From JAABRB01 sp963735025 (GTDB lineage Bacteria > Pseudomonadota > Gammaproteobacteria > Burkholderiales > SG8-39): a DNA stretch of 64,000 nt. Each line of letters opens with the position of its first letter. Position 1 is the stretch's first letter. The notes under the pieces are model-generated. The model was not told where the DNA came from and did not search any database. It saw nothing but the letters and a program-made list of their open reading frames with translations. The stretch covers positions 62,001-126,000 of the forward strand of contig CAVTJG010000020.1 of the NCBI GenBank assembly GCA_963735025.1, given 5' to 3'. A program made the position numbers and the translations under genes. Of this stretch, positions 9,613-16,931 are shown in pieces.

Positions 9613-9628
9613 TACGTGCTGGCACGTA
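9613..9628. promoter_or_regulatory. 7-2-7 inverted repeat operator (copy 1)
   Basis: TACGTGC-TG-GCACGTA: perfect 7-bp arms with a 2-bp centre, the spacing used by NarL/FixJ-class regulators. It lies between the regulator gene and the small gene at 9762. An identical 16-mer lies at 13297-13312. A half-like TACGTCC occurs just upstream near 9594. Confidence 0.55.
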
Positions 9629-9761
9629 TACGCGGCGACGCGGATGCCCGTTCACGCCTGCGGTTGCTATCTTGACCATGCAGCCACGACTGGCCGCAAC
9701 GGCGCGGGATCCGATCCAGACCAACCCCGGATCCCAAGCCATATCCAGCATGGCACCTTAG

Positions 9762-10139
9762 ATGGATCATCCATACGACCAGGCAGCCGGCCACCCGGAG
9801 CGAGTGATCGTGATCACGCAAGCAAAGCTGATCGACGCCGCCTCGGAGGAGTGCATCTACTGGCGCCGCGACGGCAAGGGCCTTGCGTGCGGGTGCTACG
9901 TGGTGACCTGGTCACCGGGTGTGTCGCGGCGCGTGTTCAACGAGGATGCGCACTTCGTGGGGCCGTTCAGGACCGAGCAGGAAACCGAGGCAGCCTTTTG
10001 CCGGGCGATCGCGCGCTGGACGCGAGACCAGGCCGCTGCACGGAGAGCTAGCGCACGGGGGGAGGGTCGGAAAGCCGCCGCAGCGCGGCAATCAACCCAT
10101 GCCACAAGGAGCGACGAGAGATGGAGCGACGCGAGATGA
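9762..10139 (+). CDS. Hypothetical protein
   Basis: 125 aa from ATG 9762. The start could instead be GTG 9804 or 9810, which lie after a GGAG at 9797. The core looks globular (IYWRRDGKGLACGCYVVTW, then VFNEDAHFVGPFRTEQE) and the tail is Ala/Arg-rich. No family recognised. It overlaps the PAS gene by 19 nt and follows the operator at 9613, so the pair is probably controlled by the FixJ-like regulator. Confidence 0.6.
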   Translation: MDHPYDQAAGHPERVIVITQAKLIDAASEECIYWRRDGKGLACGCYVVTWSPGVSRRVFNEDAHFVGPFRTEQETEAAFCRAIARWTRDQAAARRASARGEGRKAAAARQSTHATRSDERWSDAR

Positions 10140-10714
10140 GAGAGGATGCACGCTCGGTGCGCCGGCAACCCACTGCGCAGCGCGAACCTGATGACCTTGC
10201 CCGCATGGAGCTCGACGAGCAAGGAACCATCTGTGACTGCAACGCGGCGGGGGCGCGCTTTTTCGGCTTCGACCCGGACCACCTGCGCGGCGCGCATGTA
10301 TCGCGCGTGTTTCCGGGGCTCGCCGCCGGCGACCTGCTTTCCGAAGGCCGCGTGAACTCGCGCTTCGCGTTTCTTCGCCGGTGCGGGGTGCCGCTCGAAG
10401 GCGTGCGGTCGAGCGGCGAGCGGATCTCGGTCGCGGTCGCGACGTTTGTGCGGCGGAACGGCGGACCGGTCAGGGTGATGCTGACATGGCCCGTTGCGCG
10501 TGGCACCCTCCAACTGTTCGTCCGCGCTCGGTCGCGGCGCGAGACGCTGACACTCCGGCCGAGGGACGGTTATACCCAAGGGCAGCCCGAGGAGAGCGGC
10601 AAGCAACGATTGCCCGAACGGCCGCGCCTACCGGTCACACTGACCCTGGCGGCATCCGCGCCCGTGCAACGTGCGGACGGCACCGCCGACCGAAGACCCG
10701 CGCGGCCCGACTGA
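10121..10714 (+). CDS. PAS-domain protein
   Basis: 197 aa. A single PAS-like domain covers about residues 28-130 (MELDEQGTICDCNAAGARFFGF, then HVSRVFPGL). It is followed by a basic, low-complexity tail without kinase, GGDEF or HTH motifs. It could be a stand-alone sensor or adaptor for the neighbouring kinases. Its start lies inside the preceding gene, and the disulfide reductase follows after 21 nt. Confidence 0.62.
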   Translation: MERREMREDARSVRRQPTAQREPDDLARMELDEQGTICDCNAAGARFFGFDPDHLRGAHVSRVFPGLAAGDLLSEGRVNSRFAFLRRCGVPLEGVRSSGERISVAVATFVRRNGGPVRVMLTWPVARGTLQLFVRARSRRETLTLRPRDGYTQGQPEESGKQRLPERPRLPVTLTLAASAPVQRADGTADRRPARPD

Positions 10715-10735
10715 CCTTCAACCGTACGGGGACGG

Positions 10736-12133
10736 ATGGCACTGCACACCGAGCGCCTCGACGCCATCGTCATCGGCTCCGGACAGGGCGGCAAGCCGCT
10801 GGCGCAGGCTTTCGCCCGGGCAGGAAAAAGAACCGCGATCATCGAGCGCAATACGCGCGTGGGCGGAACATGCGTCGTGGACGGCTGCACCCCGACCAAG
10901 ACGATGATCGCGAGCGCGCGCGTCGCCCACCTCGCGCGGCGGGCCTCGGACTACGGCGTCGAGACCGCGCAGGTGTCGATCGACATGGATACGGTGCGCG
11001 CCCGCAAGCGCGCGATGGTCGAGCGCTTCAGCAGCGGCAGCGCGCAGGAGCTGGAGGGGCAGCAAGGGCTGGAACTGGTGCACGGCGAGGCAAGCTTTGC
11101 CGGACCGCGCGTGGTCGAGGTGAAAAGCGGCAACGGAAAAGTGCGCCAGATGACCGCGGCCACGGTCGTCATCGACACCGGCCGCCGAGCCGCGATCCCC
11201 CCCGTCGACGGTCTCGCAGCGGCCGGGTATCTCGACAACCGCAGCATCATGGAGCTCGACGAGCTTCCCGCGCACCTTGTCGTCATCGGCGGTGGCGCGG
11301 TGGGCGTCGAATTCGCGCAACTCTTCCGGCGTCTGGGGAGCGAGGTGACGATGGTCAACCGCGCGCGGCGCCTGCTCGAGAACGAGGACGAGGACGTGAG
11401 CGAGGCGGTTGCCGGCATCCTCGTGGATGACGGTATTCGCATTCTTCCGCAAAGCGAGGCGACGCGCGCGCGCAAGGGCGACGGAAGCATCTCGCTCGAC
11501 GTTAAGGGGCCTGAGAGTGCGACCACGATCACTGGGAGTCATCTCCTCGTCGCCGCCGGACGCGTGCCGAACACCGACCGCCTGAATCTCGCGGCAGCGG
11601 GCGTCGAGACCGACTCGCGCGGGTTCGTCCTGACCAATGACCGGCTCGAAACGAGCGCACGCGGCGTCTACGCGATCGGCGACGTCAAGGGCGGACCGGC
11701 CTACACGCACGTCTCCTACGACGACCACCGCATCCTGAAGGAGAATCTCCTGCACGGCGGCAACGCGAGCATTGCCGGGCGCCTGGTGCCCTATGCGGTC
11801 TACATGGACCCCGAGCTGGGCAGGGTGGGGATGACCGAGGCCGAAGCGCGCAAGCAGGGCTTCGACTATCGCGTCGCGAAACTGGAGATGAGCCGCGTGG
11901 CGCGCGCGCTCGAAACGGCGGAGACGCGCGGATTCATGAAGGCGGTCGTCGATGCCCTGACACGGGAAATCCTCGGCTGCGCGGTTCTAGGCGTGCACGG
12001 CGGCGAGATCATGTCGGTGCTCGAGGTCGCGATGATGGGCACGCTTCCCTACACGGCGATTCGCGACGGGGTGTTCGCCCATCCGACGTTTGCAGAGTCG
12101 CTGAACACGCTGTTCGCGGACCTTCCGGACTGA
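10736..12133 (+). CDS. Class I pyridine nucleotide-disulfide oxidoreductase (Lpd/MerA-like)
   Basis: 465 aa. FAD motif near the N terminus (IVIGSGQGGKPLAQAFARAG), redox-active disulfide GGTCVVDGCTPTK, NAD(P) motif (VVIGGGAVGVEFAQLFRRLGS), second FAD motif (GVYAIGDVKGGPAYTH) and the C-terminal HPTFAE dimer motif. The substrate is not certain: dihydrolipoamide, glutathione and metal ions are used by relatives. No pyruvate or oxoglutarate dehydrogenase genes are nearby, so a redox-stress role alongside the signalling genes is more likely. Confidence 0.88.
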   Translation: MALHTERLDAIVIGSGQGGKPLAQAFARAGKRTAIIERNTRVGGTCVVDGCTPTKTMIASARVAHLARRASDYGVETAQVSIDMDTVRARKRAMVERFSSGSAQELEGQQGLELVHGEASFAGPRVVEVKSGNGKVRQMTAATVVIDTGRRAAIPPVDGLAAAGYLDNRSIMELDELPAHLVVIGGGAVGVEFAQLFRRLGSEVTMVNRARRLLENEDEDVSEAVAGILVDDGIRILPQSEATRARKGDGSISLDVKGPESATTITGSHLLVAAGRVPNTDRLNLAAAGVETDSRGFVLTNDRLETSARGVYAIGDVKGGPAYTHVSYDDHRILKENLLHGGNASIAGRLVPYAVYMDPELGRVGMTEAEARKQGFDYRVAKLEMSRVARALETAETRGFMKAVVDALTREILGCAVLGVHGGEIMSVLEVAMMGTLPYTAIRDGVFAHPTFAESLNTLFADLPD

Positions 12134-12149
12134 TCGCGGCGCGCTGCGT

Positions 12150-13244
12150 TCAACCCGCGGGAGGCGGGGCCGGGCCCGAAGCGGGCAGCTCGAACCAGAA
12201 TGTCGCGCCGAACCCGGCGGCGCTCTCGACCGCGACCCGGCCGCCGTGGGCCTCGACAACCTGCTCGACGATCGGCAGCCCGAAGCCGCGGGCGCCGTGC
12301 CGGGGCCGCGTCGCCTCGCCCTTGCGGAAGATTTTACCGCTCTCGCTTTCGGCGATCCCCACACCGTCGTCACGCACCCAGCAGACGACCGATTCGCCGC
12401 GCAACGTCGCCTCCGCGCCGACGATGATCTCGCCGCCGGGCGTGTGTTCGATCGCGTTGGCAAGCAGGTTCTGGAACACGCGCGCGAGCAGCCATGCATC
12501 CGCATGCACCACGAGGCGCTCGGGCACTGTGTTCGCAATGCGCGTGCCGCCGGCATGCGCGAGCGGCTCGAGATTCTCTGCGACTGCCCCGACGAGTGGC
12601 CTGAGTTCGAAGTGCTGAAGGTCGGGTTCGGGCAGCGCATCCGCAGCCAATATGCTCGCGTCCAGGGCCCTGCCAAGCAGCAGCGACAGCTGCTCGATGT
12701 TGCGCCGCACGCTGCGCAACATCTTGTGCACGCGTGCGTCGTCGGTCGTGGATCGGGCGCGCTCGACGGTCGCCGCGGCGAGCGAGATGGCGTTCAGCGG
12801 CGCGCGCAGATCGTGCAGCAGGAATGCGCGTTGCTCCGCCTCCATGTGGCGCAGTGCCGACGCTTCCCGGCGCGCAGCACCGAGCAACGCGCGGCAGAGC
12901 GCACGGTCGAGCTCCCGGTGCAGGATCTCCGCGGCACGGTCGTGCGGTGCCAGCCCGTGCGCGGCTGCGCTCGCGTGCAGACAGCTGCGCAGCGCGCCGA
13001 TCTCGCGCGCGATCTCGGCGGCGTCCTCGGACCCGAGTTCCGCGCTGGTGATACTCGCAGCACCGCCCGCGGCCGTGTCCTGCCGGAGCGCGGTGATCAG
13101 GTCGGCGAGCAGCGCCGACGCGTCGAGCACCGGGGCCGGGGGCTCGGGGGACCGGGGCAACGATGCGAGCCGCCGCCGCCACTCGCCGAGCAAAGATCCG
13201 CGGTCCCGATCGATTTGCGCTGCAAGGGCGCGGGTGTCGTTCAC
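12150..13244 (-). CDS. Cytoplasmic sensor histidine kinase
   Basis: 364 aa from GTG 13244, where conservation starts; no clear SD, so the start is uncertain. The N-terminal 165 residues are helical without membrane segments. The phospho-acceptor box is HDLRAPLNAIS, followed by the HATPase domain (NLLANAIEHT, DDGVGI, GARGFGLPIVEQVVEAHGG). There is no receiver domain. A copy of the 7-2-7 operator lies 53 bp upstream, linking it to the FixJ-like regulator. Convergent with the disulfide reductase. Confidence 0.85.
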   Translation of the reverse strand: MNDTRALAAQIDRDRGSLLGEWRRRLASLPRSPEPPAPVLDASALLADLITALRQDTAAGGAASITSAELGSEDAAEIAREIGALRSCLHASAAAHGLAPHDRAAEILHRELDRALCRALLGAARREASALRHMEAEQRAFLLHDLRAPLNAISLAAATVERARSTTDDARVHKMLRSVRRNIEQLSLLLGRALDASILAADALPEPDLQHFELRPLVGAVAENLEPLAHAGGTRIANTVPERLVVHADAWLLARVFQNLLANAIEHTPGGEIIVGAEATLRGESVVCWVRDDGVGIAESESGKIFRKGEATRPRHGARGFGLPIVEQVVEAHGGRVAVESAAGFGATFWFELPASGPAPPPAG

Positions 13245-13296
13245 CGGGGTAGCGTAGATCGCGCGCGGTGGCTGGCGAAATGCGTGCGCGCACCGA

Positions 13297-13312
13297 TACG
13301 TGCTGGCACGTA
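13297..13312. promoter_or_regulatory. 7-2-7 inverted repeat operator (copy 2)
   Basis: Identical to the 16-mer at 9613-9628 (TACGTGCTGGCACGTA). It lies in the gap between the kinase start (13244) and the CBS gene stop (13363), where it could control the kinase. Confidence 0.55.
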
Positions 13313-13362
13313 GGGAACGTACCTGCGCACGCGGCTGCGCCGCGCTTGCGGACGCTCCGCCG

Positions 13363-13797
13363 CTAGCGTGCCGGCTGCGAGATCGCCTCGACCGCCGCAC
13401 CCGCGGGCTCGGGCCCGGTGGCGATGGCGATGTCGCCGAGCGAGACGATGCCGACGAGCCGCTTCTGGCGGCTGAGCACCGGCAGCCGGCGCACCTGCAG
13501 CTTGGCCATGTTGGCCGCAACGTCGCCGATCTCGTCGTCTTCGAAGCAGTATTTCATGTCTTCCGTCATGACGTCGCGCACCACGGTATCGGGGCCCTTG
13601 CCCGCAGCCACGGCACGAATCGCGATATCGCGATCGGTGATCATCCCGACCAGGCGGTCGTTCTCACCGACCGGCAGGACTCCCATGTCGGACTCTGCCA
13701 TCATCCGCGCCGCCTCGTGGATGCTTTGCTGCGGGCTCGCCAGCCGGACGTCGCGGGTCATCACATCGCCTATGTTCACCGGTCTCTCCTCTTTCAT
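13363..13797 (-). CDS. Tandem CBS-domain protein
   Basis: Two CBS motifs: VMTRDVRLASPQQSIHEAARMM...GVLPVGENDRLVGMITDRDIA, and VMTEDMKYCFEDDEI...LPVLSRQKRLVGIVSLGDIA. CBS pairs bind adenine nucleotides and act as energy sensors; no enzymatic domain is attached. 144 aa from ATG 13797. GTG 13779 is attractive because GAGGAG lies just before it, giving 138 aa. A sigma-54 promoter (13844-13857) is 47 nt before the ATG. Confidence 0.88.
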   Translation of the reverse strand: MKEERPVNIGDVMTRDVRLASPQQSIHEAARMMAESDMGVLPVGENDRLVGMITDRDIAIRAVAAGKGPDTVVRDVMTEDMKYCFEDDEIGDVAANMAKLQVRRLPVLSRQKRLVGIVSLGDIAIATGPEPAGAAVEAISQPAR

Positions 13798-13843
13798 GAT
13801 TCGGTTTGCTTGCGCCGGGCGGCGCATTTCCGAAAAAGCTCTC

Positions 13844-13857
13844 GCAAGCGCCATACC
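13844..13857 (-). promoter_or_regulatory. sigma-54 promoter of the CBS gene (GGGTATGGCGCTTGC)
   Basis: 10-nt GG/GC spacing with a full TTGC at -12. The -24 block is GGTATG rather than GGCAYG. It is 47 nt before ATG 13797. Confidence 0.55.
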
Positions 13858-13886
13858 CGCGCCGCGCGCGGCGCTTGCGCTCGGAA

Positions 13887-14279
13887 TCAGAGTCGCGGCC
13901 GGTCGGGTTGCGCAAACGTCTTCTCGTGCAAGCTCTGGCAATCGATGCACCGGAACGCGATCGGCAGTGCCTGGAGGCGTTCGACGTCGATGTCGCGGCC
14001 GCAGTCGCGGCATGTTCCGTAAGTGCGCTCGCGAATGCGCTCGAGCGCCTCGTCGTGCTCGCGCAGATCCTGCAGGTCACGCCCGAGCTCGGCGTTATCG
14101 AGGTCGACGATGAGATCGGCGAGCGACTCGTCGCCCGGATCGGGGGCTGGCCCGGCGAGCTCTCCGTAAGTCCGGCCGCGGTTTCGCGCGATCTCGACGC
14201 GGATCTCGCGCTCGAGCGCGTCGCGCCGCCCGGTGACGAGGCGCTCGAAGCGCTCCAGCTGTTCGGTGCCCAGGGTCAT
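13887..14279 (-). CDS. DksA/TraR-family zinc-finger protein
   Basis: 130 aa. A coiled-coil N-terminal half is followed by a four-Cys zinc finger (C90-X2-C93-X17-C111-X2-C114; TCRDCG, CIDC). This family binds the RNA polymerase secondary channel and modulates initiation, often with ppGpp. Its ATG overlaps the stop of the upstream ABM gene (ATGA), so both are one transcript from the sigma-54 site at 14652. Confidence 0.9.
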   Translation of the reverse strand: MTLGTEQLERFERLVTGRRDALEREIRVEIARNRGRTYGELAGPAPDPGDESLADLIVDLDNAELGRDLQDLREHDEALERIRERTYGTCRDCGRDIDVERLQALPIAFRCIDCQSLHEKTFAQPDRPRL

Positions 14280-14608
14280 GGTTCTCGCATCGGGTCCACG
14301 ATCTCCGCGACCTCGTACAGGTGCGGATCGATGCCGTCGGCGAGCGTGTCGAAGCGGTCCCATTCCTTCCGGAACTCGGGGGCCTGGTGAGCGATCCGCA
14401 GGAGCTCGCGATTCTCCCACTGCACGTAGTTCAGGATCCGCTTCCCGTCGAGGCTGCGATGCAGGCTGATCGAGACACACCCTGGCTGGCGCGCCATGAA
14501 ACGGGCGCGCTCGCCCATCAGGCCGAGCGCCTCGGCTTGCTTGTCCGGTTCCGCCTCGACGAAGGTGATCTGGGTGACGAGCTGGTTGTCGGCTCGAATG
14601 ATTGGCAT
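14276..14608 (-). CDS. ABM-superfamily monooxygenase-like protein
   Basis: 110 aa, ferredoxin-like dimeric alpha-beta barrel pattern: QITFVEAEPDKQAEAL, FMARQPGCVSISLHRSLDG, ILNYVQWENRE, HLYEVAEI. Relatives oxidise quinols or heme, or are non-catalytic; substrate unknown. A strong SD (AAAGGAGG) precedes the ATG, and the first-gene position fits the sigma-54 promoter 44 nt upstream. Coupled to the TraR-like gene. Confidence 0.83.
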   Translation of the reverse strand: MPIIRADNQLVTQITFVEAEPDKQAEALGLMGERARFMARQPGCVSISLHRSLDGKRILNYVQWENRELLRIAHQAPEFRKEWDRFDTLADGIDPHLYEVAEIVDPMREP

Positions 14609-14651
14609 GGGTGTCCTCCTTTACAGGTGGCAAGCTGTTCCTGGACCCGAG

Positions 14652-14665
14652 GCACGCCATATGCC
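14652..14665 (-). promoter_or_regulatory. sigma-54 promoter of the ABM-traR operon (GGGCATATGGCGTGC)
   Basis: GG-N10-GC with GGCATA at -24 and GTGC at -12. The -12 is 44 nt before the ABM ATG. The segment also reads as a weaker GG-N10-GC on the forward strand. Confidence 0.5.
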
Positions 14666-14702
14666 CGGAGAAGGGTGGCGGCACGTTCGGCCGAGGGTCT
14701 CG

Positions 14703-14716
14703 GGCACGGCGCTTGC
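14703..14716 (+). promoter_or_regulatory. sigma-54 promoter, forward strand (GGGCACGGCGCTTGC)
   Basis: Near-ideal GGCACG-N4-TTGC. It points toward a 20-codon ORF at 14763 (46 nt after the -12) and then pssA. It is divergent from the site at 14652. Confidence 0.65.
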
Positions 14717-14740
14717 ACCCGATTCGTGCACCCGATTCGA
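14715..14740. repeat. Two tandem 13-bp repeats (gcacccgattcg + t/a)
   Basis: Copies at 14715-14727 and 14728-14740 differ only in the last base. They cover the predicted transcription start region of the sigma-54 promoter just upstream. Confidence 0.7.
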
Positions 14741-14762
14741 CGTGCATCGACTGGGAAACCGC

Positions 14763-14825
14763 ATGGCCGAGAAAATCGAGCGGAAATTCACGGTGAAGCC
14801 CCAGGAGGGCCCACCGCCGGGATAA
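14763..14825 (+). CDS. Possible 20-residue peptide behind a sigma-54 promoter
   Basis: ATG to TAA encodes MAEKIERKFTVKPQEGPPPG. It starts 46 nt after a strong -12 element, the same spacing as the other sigma-54 genes here, but lacks a clear SD. It could be a real small protein, a leader for pssA (ATG 14849), or chance. Confidence 0.3.
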   Translation: MAEKIERKFTVKPQEGPPPG

Positions 14826-14848
14826 TCTGCCCGGTGGCGGGGACACCT

Positions 14849-15475
14849 ATGAGGTCGACAGCGTCCAGACACTTCTCGTTGATCCGCGAGTTCCGACTCG
14901 CGGATTTCTTCACGCTCGGGAATGCAGCCTGCGGCGTTGCCGCGGTGCTCTGCGCGATCCTCTACGCGGAGGAGCGCTCGCCGGCTTACTTCCATGGCGC
15001 GGCAGCCCTCGTGCTGGGCGCGTTGATTCTCGACATCCTCGACGGCCGCATCGCGCGCTGGCGGAAAGTGAGCTCGTCGCTCGGGCGCGAGCTCGATTCC
15101 CTCGCGGATGTCATCTCCTTCGGCGTCGCTCCCGCGACGCTCGGATTCGCAGCAGGTTTGCGCGGCGGATGGGACTGGGTGGTTCTGACCTATTTCGTCT
15201 GCTGCGGCGTGAGCCGCCTCGCGCGGTTCAACGTGACCGCGGAGAAGCTCTCGAAGGGGAAAGGCAAGGTCGCCTATTTCGAAGGCACGCCTATTCCAAC
15301 CAGCATCGTGCTAGTCGGTGTGCTGGCGTTCGCGGCCTGGCGTGAGCGGCTCGACGAGCAGCTCTACTGGGGTGTGTGGACGCTGGGGCCCTGGGAGTTG
15401 CATCCGTTGGCACTGCTATTCGCCCTCTCGGGAACGCTCATGATCAGCAAGACGCTGCGCATTCCGAAGCTCTAG
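14849..15475 (+). CDS. pssA: CDP-diacylglycerol--serine O-phosphatidyltransferase
   Basis: 208 aa membrane enzyme making phosphatidylserine, the precursor of phosphatidylethanolamine. The CDP-alcohol phosphotransferase signature is complete: D-IL-DG-RI-AR-(8)-G-(3)-D-(3)-D (DILDGRIARWRKVSSSLGRE, then LDSLAD). Six hydrophobic segments. ATG 14849 is chosen because the conserved N terminus (FRLADFFTLGNAACG) follows. No psd gene is nearby, so it may be a second copy tied to stress or membrane remodelling. Confidence 0.9.
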   Translation: MRSTASRHFSLIREFRLADFFTLGNAACGVAAVLCAILYAEERSPAYFHGAAALVLGALILDILDGRIARWRKVSSSLGRELDSLADVISFGVAPATLGFAAGLRGGWDWVVLTYFVCCGVSRLARFNVTAEKLSKGKGKVAYFEGTPIPTSIVLVGVLAFAAWRERLDEQLYWGVWTLGPWELHPLALLFALSGTLMISKTLRIPKL

Positions 15476-15604
15476 CTAGATCACCAAGGCGGACATCACC
15501 GCCTGAAAATCGTCGCCCGAGGGCCGGTCCAGATCGAAAACCAGCTTGTCGGGATTGGCGATCTTTTCGGTACGGCCCAGCCAGCCGTGGCCCATCGTGA
15601 CCGT
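15476..15604 (-). pseudogene. Possible remnant of a LigD polymerase (primase-like) domain
   Basis: The last about 40 codons before a TAG read HGWLGRTEKIANPDKLVFDL, then DRPSGDDFQAVMSALVI. This resembles the LigD PolDom stretch with the catalytic DLD (typically H.W.S....PD..VFDLDP). No upstream or downstream LigD sequence is present. Probably debris of a non-homologous end-joining ligase; recognised by eye only. Confidence 0.4.
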
Positions 15605-15704
15605 CGACCGAACCCGGCTGCCACGCTCGGTCCGCCGCACAAGGCACGCCGATTGCCTTGTCCATGGCACGATTTCCACCGAGGGCGAGCAGTCTCGCAC
15701 TCCC

Positions 15705-16928
15705 ATGATCCGCGCATTCAAGAGCCCGGTGCAGGTGTGCTTCGAGACCGGCCTCCATCGGTCGCGATCCGGCAGCCGGATCGATCACGGTGCACTGACC
15801 CGTCATGACCGGTTTGCCGCGCTCGATTACGCGCGGCTCGCCCGGCTCGGCGTCGAGACGGTGCGGGAGGGGGTGCGCTGGCCGGCTGTCGAGTATCCGG
15901 CCCGGCACTATGACTTCGGTGTCCTCGCGCCACGGATCCATGCTGCCCGCATGCAAGGCACGGAAATCGTCTGGACCCTGCTCGACGGCGGCTGGCCCGA
16001 CGACCTCGATCCCATGCAGCCCGAGTTCGTGGGTCGGTTTGCGGCTTTCGCCGGCGCGTTCGCGCGGTTCCTGCGGGATGACCGCGCGGACCATGCGCCG
16101 TGGATCGTGCCGATCGATCAGATCGGGCCGCGCGCCTGGCTCGGCGGCGAAGTCGCGCACGCCGAGCCGTACCTCGAGGAGCGTGGACTCGAATTGCAGA
16201 CACAGCTCGTCCGGGCGGCCCTCGCCGCCGCCGATGCGTTCCGTTCGGCGATTCCCGGAGCGCGCCTGATCTGCGCGGAGCCGCTGCTTCACGTTTCTGC
16301 TCATCCGGACCGACCCGGCGAGATCGAGGAAGCGGCAGCGTATGACGCACGACGCCACAGCGTGCTCGACATGCTGATCGGGCGGATCTGGCCGCAGCTT
16401 GGCGGCGGTCCGCGTTACGTCGACCTCGTCGGCCTCTACTATTACCCCGACAGCCAGCGCTACTACGCCGGCCCGAAGTATCCGGGACCTGCCATCCCGC
16501 CGGCCGCACCGGGCTGGCGCGCGCTGCGTGAGCTGGTCATCGAAGCTGCGCGGCGCTCCGCGCGTCCCGTGTTCATCGCCGGCACCGGGCGCGACGACGC
16601 GTTTGCGCCGGCATGGTTCAGCTACGTGTGCCGCGAGGCGCAACATGCGGCGTGTGCGGGTGCATGCGTGGCGGGCGTCGGCTTGCACCCGGCAGTGGAT
16701 TGCCCGCCGCCCACCGGCCGCGGCCGTCCGGCGCGCGGAATCTGGGGCGACGCGGACGCCGCGGGACAGCGCCAGATGGATACCGCGCTCGCCGAACGGA
16801 TCGCGCTGGAGTGCGCGCTCTTTGCGGACGCGCAGCGCGACAGTGCTCCGTCGTGTCCAATGCTCGGCACAACGTCCGGGATCGAGGTGCCGCGGTCCCC
16901 GGCGATCATCAGCAGACGGCGTGTCTGA
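15705..16928 (+). CDS. GH clan-A (beta-glucosidase-like) TIM-barrel protein, catalytic residues apparently lost
   Basis: 407 aa from ATG 15705; an upstream in-frame start adds 53 unconserved residues. The TIM-barrel layout resembles the beta-glucosidase-like family: FETGLHRSRSG at the N terminus, LARLGVETVREGVRWP, WTLLDGGWPDDLDP. In relatives strand 4 ends with VNE (acid/base) and strand 7 with ETG (nucleophile). Here these read PIDQ (138-139) and IAGTG (Gly293), so neither Glu is present. I infer a non-catalytic carbohydrate-binding role or early decay. Confidence 0.65.
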   Translation: MIRAFKSPVQVCFETGLHRSRSGSRIDHGALTRHDRFAALDYARLARLGVETVREGVRWPAVEYPARHYDFGVLAPRIHAARMQGTEIVWTLLDGGWPDDLDPMQPEFVGRFAAFAGAFARFLRDDRADHAPWIVPIDQIGPRAWLGGEVAHAEPYLEERGLELQTQLVRAALAAADAFRSAIPGARLICAEPLLHVSAHPDRPGEIEEAAAYDARRHSVLDMLIGRIWPQLGGGPRYVDLVGLYYYPDSQRYYAGPKYPGPAIPPAAPGWRALRELVIEAARRSARPVFIAGTGRDDAFAPAWFSYVCREAQHAACAGACVAGVGLHPAVDCPPPTGRGRPARGIWGDADAAGQRQMDTALAERIALECALFADAQRDSAPSCPMLGTTSGIEVPRSPAIISRRRV

Positions 16929-16931
16929 TCT

